Source of the DNA: Nitrospiraceae bacterium
Lineage (GTDB): Bacteria > Nitrospirota > Nitrospiria > Nitrospirales > UBA8639
DNA length: 64,000 nucleotides
Direction of reading: 5' to 3'
NCBI GenBank assembly: GCA_020632595.1
Contig: JACKFF010000004.1
Span: 1 to 64,000, forward strand
A program made the position numbers and the translations under genes. Each line of letters starts with the position of its first letter. Within the stretch, counting starts at the first letter, position 1. The notes under the pieces were generated by a model. That model searched no databases, was not told the origin of the DNA, and was given only the letters and a program-made list of their open reading frames with translations. This document shows positions 15,148 through 25,384 of the stretch, in pieces.

Positions 15148-16134
15148 TCAGCACGAGACGGTTTGTAAAAATTGTTGATCGGCGGCTGATAGAGTGCCCC
15201 CTCGGGCCTGCCGTAAAATAGTCGTAAAACAGCCTTCCCTGGTGAGACGGCAGATGACATCCATCACCTGCGGACTGATGATCCGCTGAGCGGTGAGTTG
15301 ACGGAGATAGGCGAAGGCGGCGGGAAAACTTTCTTCTGCGCGCCCGTAATAATCTTTGCCCCGCCGGTGATTGCTATAGGCTTCCAGTTGCTCGCAGGCG
15401 ACGAGGATTTCCGCGAGTTGGTGGGTCCAGGCGGCGGCGCGTTCGAGTTTTTCCGGATAGTAATAGTACAACATGATGCGTTCCATCCAGGGAGACCAGG
15501 GGATGTCTATGGCGGCGATTGCGGTTTTTACCGGGCGGAGATAGGCGCGGAGGCGTCGGGCAAATCCCAATCGCATATCGATGTGATCCTTGACCGCCGG
15601 GGTAAGCGGGAGGCCGCGGGCTTGTAAGGCGGCTCGATTTTGTGCGATGAAGGCTTGAGATTCGAGGCCATAGGGGGTGCCGGGATAGCGGGCCCGCCAT
15701 TCCCGTGGCCTGGTCGGGATCTTCTGTTCCTTTGCCCACGACCAGATCCGTCCGAACAGGACGGGATCAAGTCCGGCCCGCCCCATATCATGGAGCAGAC
15801 AGGCGGCTTCAAATTGACGAAGGCGGGAGAGTGGATGGCCTAAGGCTGTGGCCACGGCCACACACAGGCGTGCCGTGCGCTGCGCATGCGCCTTGTCATA
15901 CCCGGGAAGCATGCGATCGGGCCTGGCAGGATGCGGCTGGTCGTACCATTTCAGCAGCGAGACTACTTGCGTACGGGTGAGAACGGTGTGGGTGGACTTC
16001 AATGGGGGCCGGGACACGACGGCTAGAATGGTACAATCCTCATGACGAAAAGCGTAAGGATTCTGTAGTGTTGAACAGTGGGGCAGGATATCCCAGGCCT
16101 GGGGAGGTGTCAAGAAACCGAAGGCGTTCTCCAC
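15148..16134 (-). CDS. HD-domain protein (predicted phosphohydrolase)
   Basis: Up to 328 residues. The HD motif is in FEAACLLHDMGRAGLDP, preceded by HAQRTARLCVAVATALGH, which gives the usual upstream metal-ligand His. The second half is helical (WMERIMLYYYYPEKLERAAA). HD proteins hydrolyse nucleotides or cyclic nucleotides; the substrate cannot be told. The listed start is a GTG at 16134 that falls at the edge of an inverted-repeat element, so the true start may be an internal GTG some 40 codons later. It probably forms an operon with yjbQ (the next start is at its stop). Confidence 0.7.
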   Translation of the reverse strand: MENAFGFLTPPQAWDILPHCSTLQNPYAFRHEDCTILAVVSRPPLKSTHTVLTRTQVVSLLKWYDQPHPARPDRMLPGYDKAHAQRTARLCVAVATALGHPLSRLRQFEAACLLHDMGRAGLDPVLFGRIWSWAKEQKIPTRPREWRARYPGTPYGLESQAFIAQNRAALQARGLPLTPAVKDHIDMRLGFARRLRAYLRPVKTAIAAIDIPWSPWMERIMLYYYYPEKLERAAAWTHQLAEILVACEQLEAYSNHRRGKDYYGRAEESFPAAFAYLRQLTAQRIISPQVMDVICRLTREGCFTTILRQARGGTLSAADQQFLQTVSC

Positions 16135-16136
16135 AT

Positions 16137-16282
16137 GGGGCTGTTGAAAAAAGCCGCCAGCGGTGTTCTCGCCATTTTCCCGTCCTCACGTACTGGAAGT
16201 ACGCTCTGCGCGCAAAAATGACCGCGGCCTTGCTGGACGGACCCTTCGGGCAGACTCAGGGCATGCTTTTTTGAACCGCCCC
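16137..16282. mobile_element. Short inverted-repeat (MITE-like) element
   Basis: About 146 bp with imperfect ~22-bp terminal inverted repeats: the left end GGGGCTGTTGAAAAAAGC faces the right end GCTTTTTTGAACCGCCCC. It contains the internal palindrome CGTACTGGAAGTACG and the phrase GCGGCCTTGCTGGACGGAC. I recall this GTTGAAAAA...TTTTTTGAAC type as frequent in Nitrospira and some relatives. There is no coding capacity, so it would need a transposase in trans. Confidence 0.6.
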
Positions 16283-16526
16283 GGGGTCCCTGATAGGAAC
16301 CGCCTATGCGTCAATATGCCATTGGAAATTATTATTCAACACTCTCCACATGGGACGGGTGGCTGATGAGGGACCGCCCGCCATGGGCTTCGTCCTTGGC
16401 GCATTGGAAGTATTCTTACATTTTGCATGGATTTCGGTATGATGCAGGACAAGTTTTCATGATTCCTATCCCTTACATCACACACACAACGATTTGGGTC
16501 TCAGCTCATCCGAAGAGGGTACGCTA

Positions 16527-19500
16527 GTGCGATGGTCCGGCAAACAGATGTTCTGGTGGGGCGCCTTCGGGGCCCTGGCCCTGACCATTGCCTTGATCGT
16601 GCTGCCGTTGTTTTTGAATCCGGATTATCTGAAAACTCTGGCGCTGCAACAAATTCAACAGACCTTTGGTTCGCATGTGACCGTGGGGCATACGTCCTTT
16701 GCCTTATTTCCCTCTCCGCATTTTTTGGTATCCGACATTGTGGTCCAGGAACAGCCTGAGTCGCATGCGGTGTTTCGGGCGAAGTCCATGAGTTTGGATC
16801 TGGGGATCGGGCAGTTGCTCATGAAGAAAATTGTGGTTCGTGAATTTCTGGTGGAGTCTCCCGAGATTGAATTGCGACGTGAGGCCGGGGGGGATTGGCG
16901 GTTTTTAAGCTATGCCAGCAATGACTCTTCCATTGCGTCGGCGACGAAATTTCTGGTGCTGGGGAAAATTATGGTGACGGACGGTAAAATTATCGTCATT
17001 GATGAGTCGCCTCGTGAAATCGTTCGCGGGTTTGTGATTGAGGATGTGGCCTTCGTCTCTGACACCACTCATGACGGGCCTTCTATGGCGTCATCCTTCG
17101 AATTGTCCGGAAAGATCCGGCAGACGCAGGAACTGGCGCCGTTTCACATCCAGGGAGAACTCGAAGCCCGTTGGGCGCCCCCGGCACTCTCCATCGCCAG
17201 CGAGCCGGCAGGTTTCGAGCAGATCAGATTCAACGGCAAGGTGAAGGCCGATCATCTGGAGATCCATCAACTGGGAGAGTACCTGCCCAATGGCCAATCT
17301 CTGATGGGCATGCCCGGCACGCTTTCGGTCAAATCCCAGGTAACCTGGGTGCAGAATGCGAAAACCTCCCGACTCTCCCTCTCTCATATTAATTTATCCA
17401 GTTCGTTTATAGATCTGGATGGTTCCGCCAACACGGAAATGCTGGAAGACGGGCACCAGATGATGGGATTCTCCATGCGCTCCTCGAATGTTGACCTCGC
17501 CATGATTCGGCAATACCTGCCCAAGACCTGGATTCCGGACGATCTGCTCCCGATATGGGAGAAAGGCGAATGGGGAGGAGGGCTGAACATTGCCGAGGCT
17601 CGTGTGACCGGGTCCACGCGTGAGGATGTGCAGACGTCGGTCACCGGCACGTTTCGATTAACCGACGGATACGTTCGTATTCCCGATTGGCCCACCACCG
17701 ATCATATCCAGGGGACGGTGGTCGTGGAACCGGATCGCATGCAATTGTCCGGGGTCCAGGGCATCTATGATGGTATTCCCGTTGAAGTGACAGAAGGGGT
17801 CTTCTTGTTGAAAGAGTCAGGCCCGTGGGGGGATGTGGGCCTTCAAGGGCCTGTGCCCGCGGAAAAGGTTCGCCAGGTGGTGACGCAGTTGGGAGCGCCA
17901 TCCGACTTCGGTTTGTTGAATGCCTGGAAGGTCTCGGATGGCGGGGGTCTGCTGCGTCTGCGTTTTGCCGGGAGTTTGTTGGAATCGCCTGGATTGAAAT
18001 TTCAGTACGGCGAATTTAAACCGGAAGGATTGGTGATTCAGATTCCGGGGCTGCCTCAACCGTTTACCCAGGGCCACGGGACCATTACCTTTTCCCGTGA
18101 GAGTACCGTGTTGGAAGGTCTACAAGGCAACGTGGGCGCCTATCCGTTGGCGCTGAATGGGACTATTGCGTACAAGGGGACCCCTCGCTTTGAGCCCCTC
18201 ACCATCCAGGGCGGGTTTGCCGGCGAGGACCTCATCCCCGTTTCCAGGAAAGGGGCGGCTTCACCAGGGATGCGGCTCACCGGTCCGCTTCAGGCTTCGG
18301 TCACTCTCACGGGGCCGATCCGTCATCCCAAACTGAAAGGGTGGATTGACGGGCGAGAGGCCTTCATGGATGTGCCGTCTCTTTTACAGAAGCAGGCGGG
18401 TCAGGAGGGACGCCTTGAGTTTGATGGCCAGTTCCATCCCGGAAGCCGTGTGCATTTTGAACGCGTGGAACTGATCATGCTCCCGCTTCGTCTTCGCGGA
18501 CAGGGGACCATCCGGTATCGCTCGGAGGTCAGATGGGCATGGGAAGCGCGGTTTGATTCCGGTCCGGTGTATTTGGGCGTGCTGCCGGAGGGGATTCGTG
18601 TCTTGGGAGATCTCGTCCAGTCCGGCATTCTCGAGGTGCAATTGAAAGGCAGCGGGCGCGGAACCGATTGGACCCAATGGAATACCAAAGGTTGGGTGGC
18701 GTTGACCGAAGGCGTGGTGGCCCTTCGCGGGGTCAGCGATCCCATTTCGAATTTGTTTATTCGATTGAAAGTGGATGAGGATCAGCTTGATTTGAAACGC
18801 ATGGAGTTTCGCCTGAAGGATAGTGAAGCCGTCATCACCGGTTTTATGAAAAACTGGAAGACCACACCGATCGCCAGTGTCATGTTTGACTCGCCGCAAT
18901 TTGATATTGATTTGCTGATTCCTAAAGAAGGACGATCGGCTATCCGGGATGGGATCGAGTGGTTGGCGGCGCATGGTTCCCTGGAGGGTTCCGTGCATAT
19001 CGAACGCCCGACCTACCAGACGCTTTCCGGAAAAAAATTATCGGCCGTGCTGAAGATTCATGACAACCTGGTCTCCGTGGATAAAGTCCAATCGATGGTG
19101 GCGGACCATGGGACCATCGGGGGGCGGTTTTTTGTCCATCTCCCGGAGGGTCGGCCGGCCGCCATGCGCGCGTCATTTCAAGCGAAGGATTTGCCTTTTG
19201 AACAGATCTTGAGTCTTTTTGGCGAAGAGCGACGGTTGATTACCGGCAGCCTGTCGGTGCGTGGCATGCTTCAGGGGCATGGGCGGGATGACCGGGGCAT
19301 CATTCCCACTCTCAACGGCAGTATCAAAATTTCACTCGGCGAGGGCTATATCCGAAAAGGGACGATCTTTCCGCGCATTCTCGCGCTCTTGAATTTACCC
19401 CAGGTCCTTCGGGGAAAAGTGGATCTTGAAGAGACCGGATTTCCATTTACGACCGTGAGCAGTAAGTTGACCGTAGAAGACGGTGTGTTTTCCACAAAAG

Positions 19501-19892
19501 ATTTGTTGATCCAGAGTCCCATCATGAAGGTTTCTGCCGCAGGCATGTATGATTGGAAGCAGGACCGGCTTGAAGGGATTTCCGCCGTCAGTCCTTTCGG
19601 GGCCTATTCGGATCTCTTGAAAAATATTCCTCTCTTTGGACGAATTTTTACGGGAGATCGGAAAGGTCTCGCCACGGCGATGTTTTCGATTGACGGACCA
19701 TTGGGTGATCCGGAGGTCAAGTATCTGCCCATGGAATCCGTGAAAACCGGCCTGACCGGTCTAGCACAGTTGGCGTTTGATATCTTAAAAAATACGTTGA
19801 CCCTGCCTTATGATTTATTGAATGGCTCTCAGGAGGATGCGGGTTCCGCTCTTCCGGACGCTGGACGATCCGGCGTGCCCGGTCCTTTATAA
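16527..19892 (+). CDS. AsmA-like large envelope protein
   Basis: About 1,120 residues. The GTG at 16527 is preferred because AGAGGG precedes it by about 8 nt. A single N-terminal membrane helix (FGALALTIALIVLPLFLNP) is followed by the AsmA start pattern: TFGSHVTVGHTSFALFPSPH, then FLVSDIVVQE and KKIVVREFLVESPEIELRR with GDWRF. The rest is long beta-rich sequence ending in an AsmA-C-like part (VEDGVFSTKDLLIQSPIMKV). Proteins of this superfamily (AsmA, TamB, YhdP) bridge inner and outer membranes and are linked to lipid transport. Which subfamily this belongs to is unclear. It stands alone with mtnA downstream (106 bp). Confidence 0.82.
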   Translation: MRWSGKQMFWWGAFGALALTIALIVLPLFLNPDYLKTLALQQIQQTFGSHVTVGHTSFALFPSPHFLVSDIVVQEQPESHAVFRAKSMSLDLGIGQLLMKKIVVREFLVESPEIELRREAGGDWRFLSYASNDSSIASATKFLVLGKIMVTDGKIIVIDESPREIVRGFVIEDVAFVSDTTHDGPSMASSFELSGKIRQTQELAPFHIQGELEARWAPPALSIASEPAGFEQIRFNGKVKADHLEIHQLGEYLPNGQSLMGMPGTLSVKSQVTWVQNAKTSRLSLSHINLSSSFIDLDGSANTEMLEDGHQMMGFSMRSSNVDLAMIRQYLPKTWIPDDLLPIWEKGEWGGGLNIAEARVTGSTREDVQTSVTGTFRLTDGYVRIPDWPTTDHIQGTVVVEPDRMQLSGVQGIYDGIPVEVTEGVFLLKESGPWGDVGLQGPVPAEKVRQVVTQLGAPSDFGLLNAWKVSDGGGLLRLRFAGSLLESPGLKFQYGEFKPEGLVIQIPGLPQPFTQGHGTITFSRESTVLEGLQGNVGAYPLALNGTIAYKGTPRFEPLTIQGGFAGEDLIPVSRKGAASPGMRLTGPLQASVTLTGPIRHPKLKGWIDGREAFMDVPSLLQKQAGQEGRLEFDGQFHPGSRVHFERVELIMLPLRLRGQGTIRYRSEVRWAWEARFDSGPVYLGVLPEGIRVLGDLVQSGILEVQLKGSGRGTDWTQWNTKGWVALTEGVVALRGVSDPISNLFIRLKVDEDQLDLKRMEFRLKDSEAVITGFMKNWKTTPIASVMFDSPQFDIDLLIPKEGRSAIRDGIEWLAAHGSLEGSVHIERPTYQTLSGKKLSAVLKIHDNLVSVDKVQSMVADHGTIGGRFFVHLPEGRPAAMRASFQAKDLPFEQILSLFGEERRLITGSLSVRGMLQGHGRDDRGIIPTLNGSIKISLGEGYIRKGTIFPRILALLNLPQVLRGKVDLEETGFPFTTVSSKLTVEDGVFSTKDLLIQSPIMKVSAAGMYDWKQDRLEGISAVSPFGAYSDLLKNIPLFGRIFTGDRKGLATAMFSIDGPLGDPEVKYLPMESVKTGLTGLAQLAFDILKNTLTLPYDLLNGSQEDAGSALPDAGRSGVPGPL

Positions 19893-19998
19893 GTTTTTGG
19901 TCTGTGCCGACGGATGTGCCGGGAGGGACATTCAGAGAAGGCGGGAGGGCCATGCATCCATTGAGGCGGCTTGAACATATTGCGTGAAAGGATTGAGA

Positions 19999-21039
19999 AT
20001 GATACCCACAGTTGAATGGAAAAATAATCATGTCGTGATTCTGGATCAACGTGCCCTTCCCGGAGACGTGCGGTTTCTTGATTGTGCGGAGTATCAGGAA
20101 GTGGCCGAAGCCATTCGGAATTTGAGCGTCCGTGGCGCGCCCGCCATCGGGGTGACGGCGGCGCTGGGCATCGCCTTAGGGGCCAGGCAATATGCCGCAA
20201 CTCACTCTGAGGGATTTTCCGCCTATATGGAGGAGGTGTGCCGCACGCTGGCTGCCACGCGCCCGACCGCCGTCAATTTGTTCTGGGCTGTTGACCGGAT
20301 GACACGCGTGATGATGGATATCTCCACGTCATCGATTCAAGATATCCAGAAACGATTACAGGAAGAAGCTTTGGCGATTTTGGAGGAGGATCTTCGGGTC
20401 AACCGGGCCATCGGCAGGTTTGGCGCCGCCATCATTCATGATGGAGACCATATTCTCACGCATTGTAATGCCGGAGCCTTGGCGACGGCCGGATATGGGA
20501 CGGCATTAGGGGTGGTCCGGGCCGCCTGGGAGCAGGGCAAACAGATTCGGGTTTTTGCCGATGAGACACGCCCGGTCCTTCAGGGTGCACGTCTAACGGC
20601 CTGGGAGCTTCAGCAGGATGGTATTCCCGTGACGGTGATTACGGATAATGCAGCCGGGGCCCTGATGCGGAAGGGCAAAATCCACTGTTGCGTCGTGGGG
20701 GCTGACCGGATTGCGGCCAATGGCGATGTGGCCAATAAGATCGGCACATATTCTGTGGCGGTCTTAGCGCATGCCCATGAAATCCCGTTTTATGTGGCCG
20801 CACCTTCATCAACCATTGATATGCAGACAGCAGATGGGAACGGGATTCCCATTGAAGAGCGGAGCCCGTCGGAAGTGATCAGCTTGCACAGTGGTCGGAT
20901 GATTGCTCCACACGGTGTGGACGTCTGGAATCCGGCGTTTGACGTGACCCCGGCCGACCTGATTGCGGGTATTATTACGGAACAGGGTATCATCCCCCCA
21001 CAAGCCCTAGCCCAACATTTTTCCTCGCCATCTTCCTGA
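19999..21039 (+). CDS. mtnA: S-methyl-5-thioribose-1-phosphate isomerase
   Basis: The product has 346 residues from the ATG at 19999. It interconverts methylthioribose-1-phosphate and methylthioribulose-1-phosphate in the methionine salvage pathway. The family motifs are present: SVRGAPAIGVTAALG (44-57), THCNAGALATAGYGT with catalytic Cys156, and VVGADRIAANGDVANKIGTY with catalytic Asp236. Its length is normal. No other salvage gene is adjacent. eIF2B-like relatives are excluded by the intact catalytic Cys and Asp. Confidence 0.95.
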   Translation: MIPTVEWKNNHVVILDQRALPGDVRFLDCAEYQEVAEAIRNLSVRGAPAIGVTAALGIALGARQYAATHSEGFSAYMEEVCRTLAATRPTAVNLFWAVDRMTRVMMDISTSSIQDIQKRLQEEALAILEEDLRVNRAIGRFGAAIIHDGDHILTHCNAGALATAGYGTALGVVRAAWEQGKQIRVFADETRPVLQGARLTAWELQQDGIPVTVITDNAAGALMRKGKIHCCVVGADRIAANGDVANKIGTYSVAVLAHAHEIPFYVAAPSSTIDMQTADGNGIPIEERSPSEVISLHSGRMIAPHGVDVWNPAFDVTPADLIAGIITEQGIIPPQALAQHFSSPSS

Positions 21040-21051
21040 TCGAATGATCTG

Positions 21052-23433
21052 TCAGACGATCTGAGTTAGGACTTTTGACAGATCGAGAAGATTGTACGGT
21101 TTGGTAATAAAGCCTGAGAAGCCGAATTGGCTGGCATGGGCCATGACCGGGTCGTTGGAATACCCGCTGGAGACAATGACCTTCGCATCAGGATCATGGT
21201 CCTTGATCAGGCGCAATGTCTCCTTGCCTCCCACTCCTCCGGGTATGGTGAGATCGAGGATGGTGGCCAAATACGGGTGACCATTCTGAATGGCTTGAGT
21301 ATAGAGCGCTACGGCTTTCAATCCATCGTCGGCAAAGTCCACCTCGAATCCCAGGTGCTCGAGCATCTTCCCTAACACATCCTGGATGTCTTCTTCATCA
21401 TCCATGACCAAAATTCTTCCAGTGCCCTGCACGAGGCTTTCGGGTGTTTCGTCGTTTTTGGCGGACATGGAGGTTGAGGCAGGGAGATAGAGGGTGAAGC
21501 AGGTGCCCTTGCCGAGTGCAGAGGTGACGGCTACATGCCCTCCATGCCGTTTCATGATGGAATAGGTCGTGGCCAGGCCCAGGCCGCTCCCTTTTTGTTT
21601 GGTCGTAAAGTAGGGATCGAAGATTTTTTGAAGATGATCGTCAGGGATGCCGATGCCCTGGTCCGCGACGGACACACAGACATATTTGCCGGGTTTGAGG
21701 GGAAGCACGTTCTGTGGGGCTACTAGACAATTGTTGGCGACGACACTGATGGTGCCACCATCCGGCATGGCCTGGTCGCTATTTATCACGAGATTTTGAA
21801 TCACCTGACTGATTTGTCCTTCATCGACTTCGATCGCCCAGAGGTCGTCGGGGAGGTGCGTGGTGCACCGGACGGCCGAACCTCGTAAGGCGAATTGCAC
21901 CGTGTCGGTTATAATGGAGGCCACAGAGGTCGTGCTTTTGACCGGGGCGCCGCCTTTGGCAAAGGTCAGCAGTTGTTTGGTGAGATCCCGCGCCCGCAAA
22001 CAGGCTTTTTCCGCAGCCTCCAGTCGTTCAATGACTTTTTCGCCCTGAGGTGGCGACTGTTTTGCGGTCACCATTTTGGCCAGGCCGATATTGGCAAACA
22101 CGGACGTGAGAATATTATTGAAATCATGCGCAATACCGCCGGCCAGTAAGCCGACCGACTCAAGTTTAGTGGCCCGGAGTCGTTCATCTTCCAGACGTTT
22201 CCATTCCGTGATATCTCGGGTCACAATCACGCCGACGATCGTCCCGACGGTGGTCCGGAAAGGGTGAATGTGACTTTCAAACCATCGCCATTCGGATTGT
22301 TTGGTTTGCAACCGGCAGACCATATCTATTTCCTGCAGTGTCTTGAGATGAGAATGAAACGACTCGGATAACGGTCCCCGTTCTTCGGGATGGATAAAGT
22401 CAAAGAAGTTTTTTCCTAGTATGTCGGCTGTCTCATAGCCCAGGACTTTTTGACAATTCGGGGTGACGTACTGGCATTCACCCGTCGCGGTAGTTTCGAT
22501 GATCAAATCATAGGCATGTTCGACGATGGCCCGGTAGCGCTGCTCACTATCCCGCAAGGCATCTTCCGCTTTTTTCCGTTGCAGTTCACCCGCCGCCCTG
22601 GCAGCAAACAGTTGAATGATGGATTGCGCCACATGAATGTTGCGAATAGCCACCGGGCTAAAGACCAGCAGGATCCCGATAATTTGTCCTGTCCGGCCAC
22701 GGAGGGCCGTTCCCAAATAACTGATGATCGACCAGGAACCGAGCGGGGAGTCCGGAGGAAAAAGCGGGGAGTCCAAATTGTCCCCATGACATCCTTTGAC
22801 TTTCAAAAGTTGCTCGAAAATCGCGGAAGGCGGCGTCCACGGCATATTTTCCCCGAAAGTCCCATTGGACCAAATGGCGACCGTGTGGGTCTGCGGCCGG
22901 GCCGGGGATTCCAATTCTGCCAAAATGGCATAGGGCACGTTCAGGGCCTGGCAGAGATCTCTCACCAAAAACCGCAAAAACGCCATGCTGCCGGGAGCCG
23001 GATCGCTTTGGGCAATTTTCCGCAACGCTTCATCAATCCGCTTGCGTTCGGTAATATCTTTGACCACCGAAATGGCACCCCATTGAATGCCCAGGGAGTC
23101 GAAGAGGGGATAGCAGGAGACGAGGAAATCCCCGGGCATCGTCGGGAACTGTGTTTCCACCACCGCAGATAATGCCCCTGCTAACACCGTTTCCCAGGGC
23201 GGAGGATTTTTGGGAATGGTGCTTCCATAGTAGGGTATGCGGTAATGATGTCCCACTAACGGGCCGATTTGGGGTTGGACCTGGTCCCGAATGGCTCGAT
23301 TGGTCCAGACAATCGTTCCTGAACTGTCTAAAATCATGACATGATCCGTCAGGGCATCAAACGCCTGCTCCCATTTCTCGACGGATTGCACCGGGCTGAT
23401 TGGTTTTGGAGTCTTTTGACGGTTCTTAGTCAT
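21052..23433 (-). CDS. Hybrid sensor histidine kinase (PAS-GAF-PAS-HisKA-HATPase-REC)
   Basis: The product has 793 residues with no membrane segment, so it is probably cytoplasmic. Domains in order: PAS about 20-135, a GAF-like region about 150-285, PAS about 298-415, HisKA with phospho-acceptor His436 in GGIAHDFNNILTS, HATPase with DQGIGIPDDHLQKIFDPYF and KGSGLGLATTY, and a C-terminal receiver domain from about 675 (RILVMDDEEDIQDVLG; acceptor Asp in ILDLTIPGG). It lies 56 nt after the HD-GYP regulator gene on the same strand, so the pair is likely one signalling unit. The sensed signal is unknown. Confidence 0.9.
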   Translation of the reverse strand: MTKNRQKTPKPISPVQSVEKWEQAFDALTDHVMILDSSGTIVWTNRAIRDQVQPQIGPLVGHHYRIPYYGSTIPKNPPPWETVLAGALSAVVETQFPTMPGDFLVSCYPLFDSLGIQWGAISVVKDITERKRIDEALRKIAQSDPAPGSMAFLRFLVRDLCQALNVPYAILAELESPARPQTHTVAIWSNGTFGENMPWTPPSAIFEQLLKVKGCHGDNLDSPLFPPDSPLGSWSIISYLGTALRGRTGQIIGILLVFSPVAIRNIHVAQSIIQLFAARAAGELQRKKAEDALRDSEQRYRAIVEHAYDLIIETTATGECQYVTPNCQKVLGYETADILGKNFFDFIHPEERGPLSESFHSHLKTLQEIDMVCRLQTKQSEWRWFESHIHPFRTTVGTIVGVIVTRDITEWKRLEDERLRATKLESVGLLAGGIAHDFNNILTSVFANIGLAKMVTAKQSPPQGEKVIERLEAAEKACLRARDLTKQLLTFAKGGAPVKSTTSVASIITDTVQFALRGSAVRCTTHLPDDLWAIEVDEGQISQVIQNLVINSDQAMPDGGTISVVANNCLVAPQNVLPLKPGKYVCVSVADQGIGIPDDHLQKIFDPYFTTKQKGSGLGLATTYSIMKRHGGHVAVTSALGKGTCFTLYLPASTSMSAKNDETPESLVQGTGRILVMDDEEDIQDVLGKMLEHLGFEVDFADDGLKAVALYTQAIQNGHPYLATILDLTIPGGVGGKETLRLIKDHDPDAKVIVSSGYSNDPVMAHASQFGFSGFITKPYNLLDLSKVLTQIV

Positions 23434-23489
23434 GGTGTCTTACGGGGGCCGGCATACGGTGGCTCATGTGTCTCCCGCCTGCAGTCTGG

Positions 23490-24491
23490 CTACCAGACGA
23501 CTTTGGCGAACAATTCGGCCAGATTCGGATCAACACTCTTTCCCGCTTCCTCCCGGATTTTTTCCCGGGCTTCCGGCACGGGCATCGCTGTTTGAGACCC
23601 ATAGCCGGTCACGAAGTGGTCGAAAATATTGGCCAGGCCGACAATGCGTGCCGATAAGGGAATGTGTTCTCCGATCAATCCATCCGGATAGCCGGATCCA
23701 TCATAGTGTTCATGGTGATGGCGGATGATCTGTTCGACGCATGGGTGAAATGGGAGACCCTTTACCATCTTCCCTCCGATGGTGGGGTGGCATTTGAGAA
23801 GTTCCTGGTCCTGTTCTGTCGGGGAATGCAACCCGGCAATGAGGTGATCATGCAGACCGATTTTCCCGATGTCATGGAGATAGGCCCCGAGCTGGATGGC
23901 CGTCTGCTCCTCCGGGGTTAACTGGAGATGTTCAATGAGCAGCGCGGCATAAAAATTTACCCGGCTGCCATGTTGACCCAGTTCAGGATGTTTGGCGGCC
24001 AGCAGCGTTTTAATATTGGCCAGGGCGGATTCGACATCGATCCCGGACGCCCAAAGGTTTCCAAACGCCTGAAGCGCGGCTTGCAGGGAGGAATAGCGGC
24101 GGCGGCGCTCGAGGGTGTTATTGATGGTGGCGAGCAACTCGGACACATTAAACGGTTTGAGGATATAGGCGGCCACCCCATGGCGGATGGCTTCAATGGC
24201 AGATTGGAGTGTGCCATAGCCGGTGATGATGATGACATCGACATCTTTCCCGTCTTTTCGAATCTGGGAAAGGAGTTCGTTTCCCGACTGATCAGGGAGT
24301 TTTAAATCGAGGGTGACAAGATCAATGGGGTGAGTTTTGAGAATTTGATGCGCGATTTCCGCCCGATCAACCGTAAAGAGATTGAAATAGGGAGATAGAA
24401 TGACCTTTAGCGCCTCGCGCGGGCCTTCCTCGTCCTCCACAATTAAAATATTCGCCTGAGGGACAGAGGGTCCGGTACCGGTAGTTTCCAT
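23490..24491 (-). CDS. Response regulator with HD-GYP c-di-GMP phosphodiesterase domain
   Basis: The product has 333 residues from the ATG at 24491, preceded by AAAAGGAG. The receiver domain (about 14-128) has phospho-acceptor Asp62 (VTLDLKLPDQSG). The HD-GYP domain has LHDIGK (His206-Asp207), RHHHEHYDGSGYPDGL (258-271) and SARIVGLANIFDHF, all the residues of active enzymes that hydrolyse cyclic di-GMP. The partner kinase gene follows directly. Phosphorylation by the hybrid kinase would be expected to tune c-di-GMP levels. Confidence 0.9.
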   Translation of the reverse strand: METTGTGPSVPQANILIVEDEEGPREALKVILSPYFNLFTVDRAEIAHQILKTHPIDLVTLDLKLPDQSGNELLSQIRKDGKDVDVIIITGYGTLQSAIEAIRHGVAAYILKPFNVSELLATINNTLERRRRYSSLQAALQAFGNLWASGIDVESALANIKTLLAAKHPELGQHGSRVNFYAALLIEHLQLTPEEQTAIQLGAYLHDIGKIGLHDHLIAGLHSPTEQDQELLKCHPTIGGKMVKGLPFHPCVEQIIRHHHEHYDGSGYPDGLIGEHIPLSARIVGLANIFDHFVTGYGSQTAMPVPEAREKIREEAGKSVDPNLAELFAKVVW

Positions 24492-24718
24492 CAACGACTC
24501 CTTTTCCAAGTGAAGCGACCCATGAAGACAGTAAAAAAAAATAAATAGTCCATGAGACCTTGAACGTTCGCTTCTGAGGATGAAGTCGGAGACCGTACCT
24601 TCTCCGTCGAGGCTTGCATGAGGTTTAGTAGCGATTCACCTCCTGAAGGTTAAAAGGGTTCGTATTCCGCTGCCTGTGCAGCGGAGAGGACGGGAGATAG
24701 AACAACAGAGCCGTCATC

Positions 24719-25384
24719 TTATAATTTATCTGATTTTAATTGAAATGCCCGATCTTTGACTGTCAGATCCAGGAATAATTGATTGAACAAGTCTTTGGCG
24801 ACATGATTGGTGAGCACCTCGACATCTTTAGGATCGAATGTGACCACGCTGTCGGTTCCATTCGCACCGAGCACCATCCGGACGGTGCTGCCATCCACCG
24901 CATTTTTCGCTTCAAAGGCCACACGTATTTTAACCTCAATATCCGTAAAGCCGAATCCGGTTTTTGCATTCGCCTCCATGACCAAGATATCGCCTGTCAG
25001 AATGACATCGGCCGGTGCACTTCCTGCGGGGGGTTCAGCACCGGTCGCCCGCGAGGCCTGCCATTTTTCCTGTTGGAGGTATTCCAGGGCCAGATCCGCC
25101 ATGCCTTCGCCGAGATTCCCATTCCAGGCATTAAAATGCGTCGCACCTCCCCAAAAATGTGTGCGGGAACCCAGACGAGTTTTCTGCGCCCGTTTATCCT
25201 GAAACGGTTCAACCACAATGGTCAGATCTTCGTGATGGTTGGGGGTAGCCTTCATCGTGGACGGGAAGGCATGGGGATTAAAATTCACTGTCTGCCCTGC
25301 CCCCTGACATCCGGCGACTCCCAGGCTGACAATGCACATCATGATAAACCAGTTGGCTTGTGTCTTCACTCGTGGAACCTCCAT
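24719..25384 (-). CDS. Predicted lipoprotein, function unknown
   Basis: The product has 221 residues. The N-terminus (WFIMMCIVSLGVAGCQG) has a lipobox LGVAGC, so the mature protein would be lipid-anchored at Cys26. The body contains TIVVEPFQDKRAQKTRLGSR and a FGFTDIEVKIRVAFEAKN strand, a layout seen in outer-membrane lipoproteins whose core resembles the GNA1162/YajG group, although I cannot assign it firmly. The gene is single, 227 bp upstream of the response regulator on the same strand. Confidence 0.65.
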   Translation of the reverse strand: MEVPRVKTQANWFIMMCIVSLGVAGCQGAGQTVNFNPHAFPSTMKATPNHHEDLTIVVEPFQDKRAQKTRLGSRTHFWGGATHFNAWNGNLGEGMADLALEYLQQEKWQASRATGAEPPAGSAPADVILTGDILVMEANAKTGFGFTDIEVKIRVAFEAKNAVDGSTVRMVLGANGTDSVVTFDPKDVEVLTNHVAKDLFNQLFLDLTVKDRAFQLKSDKL

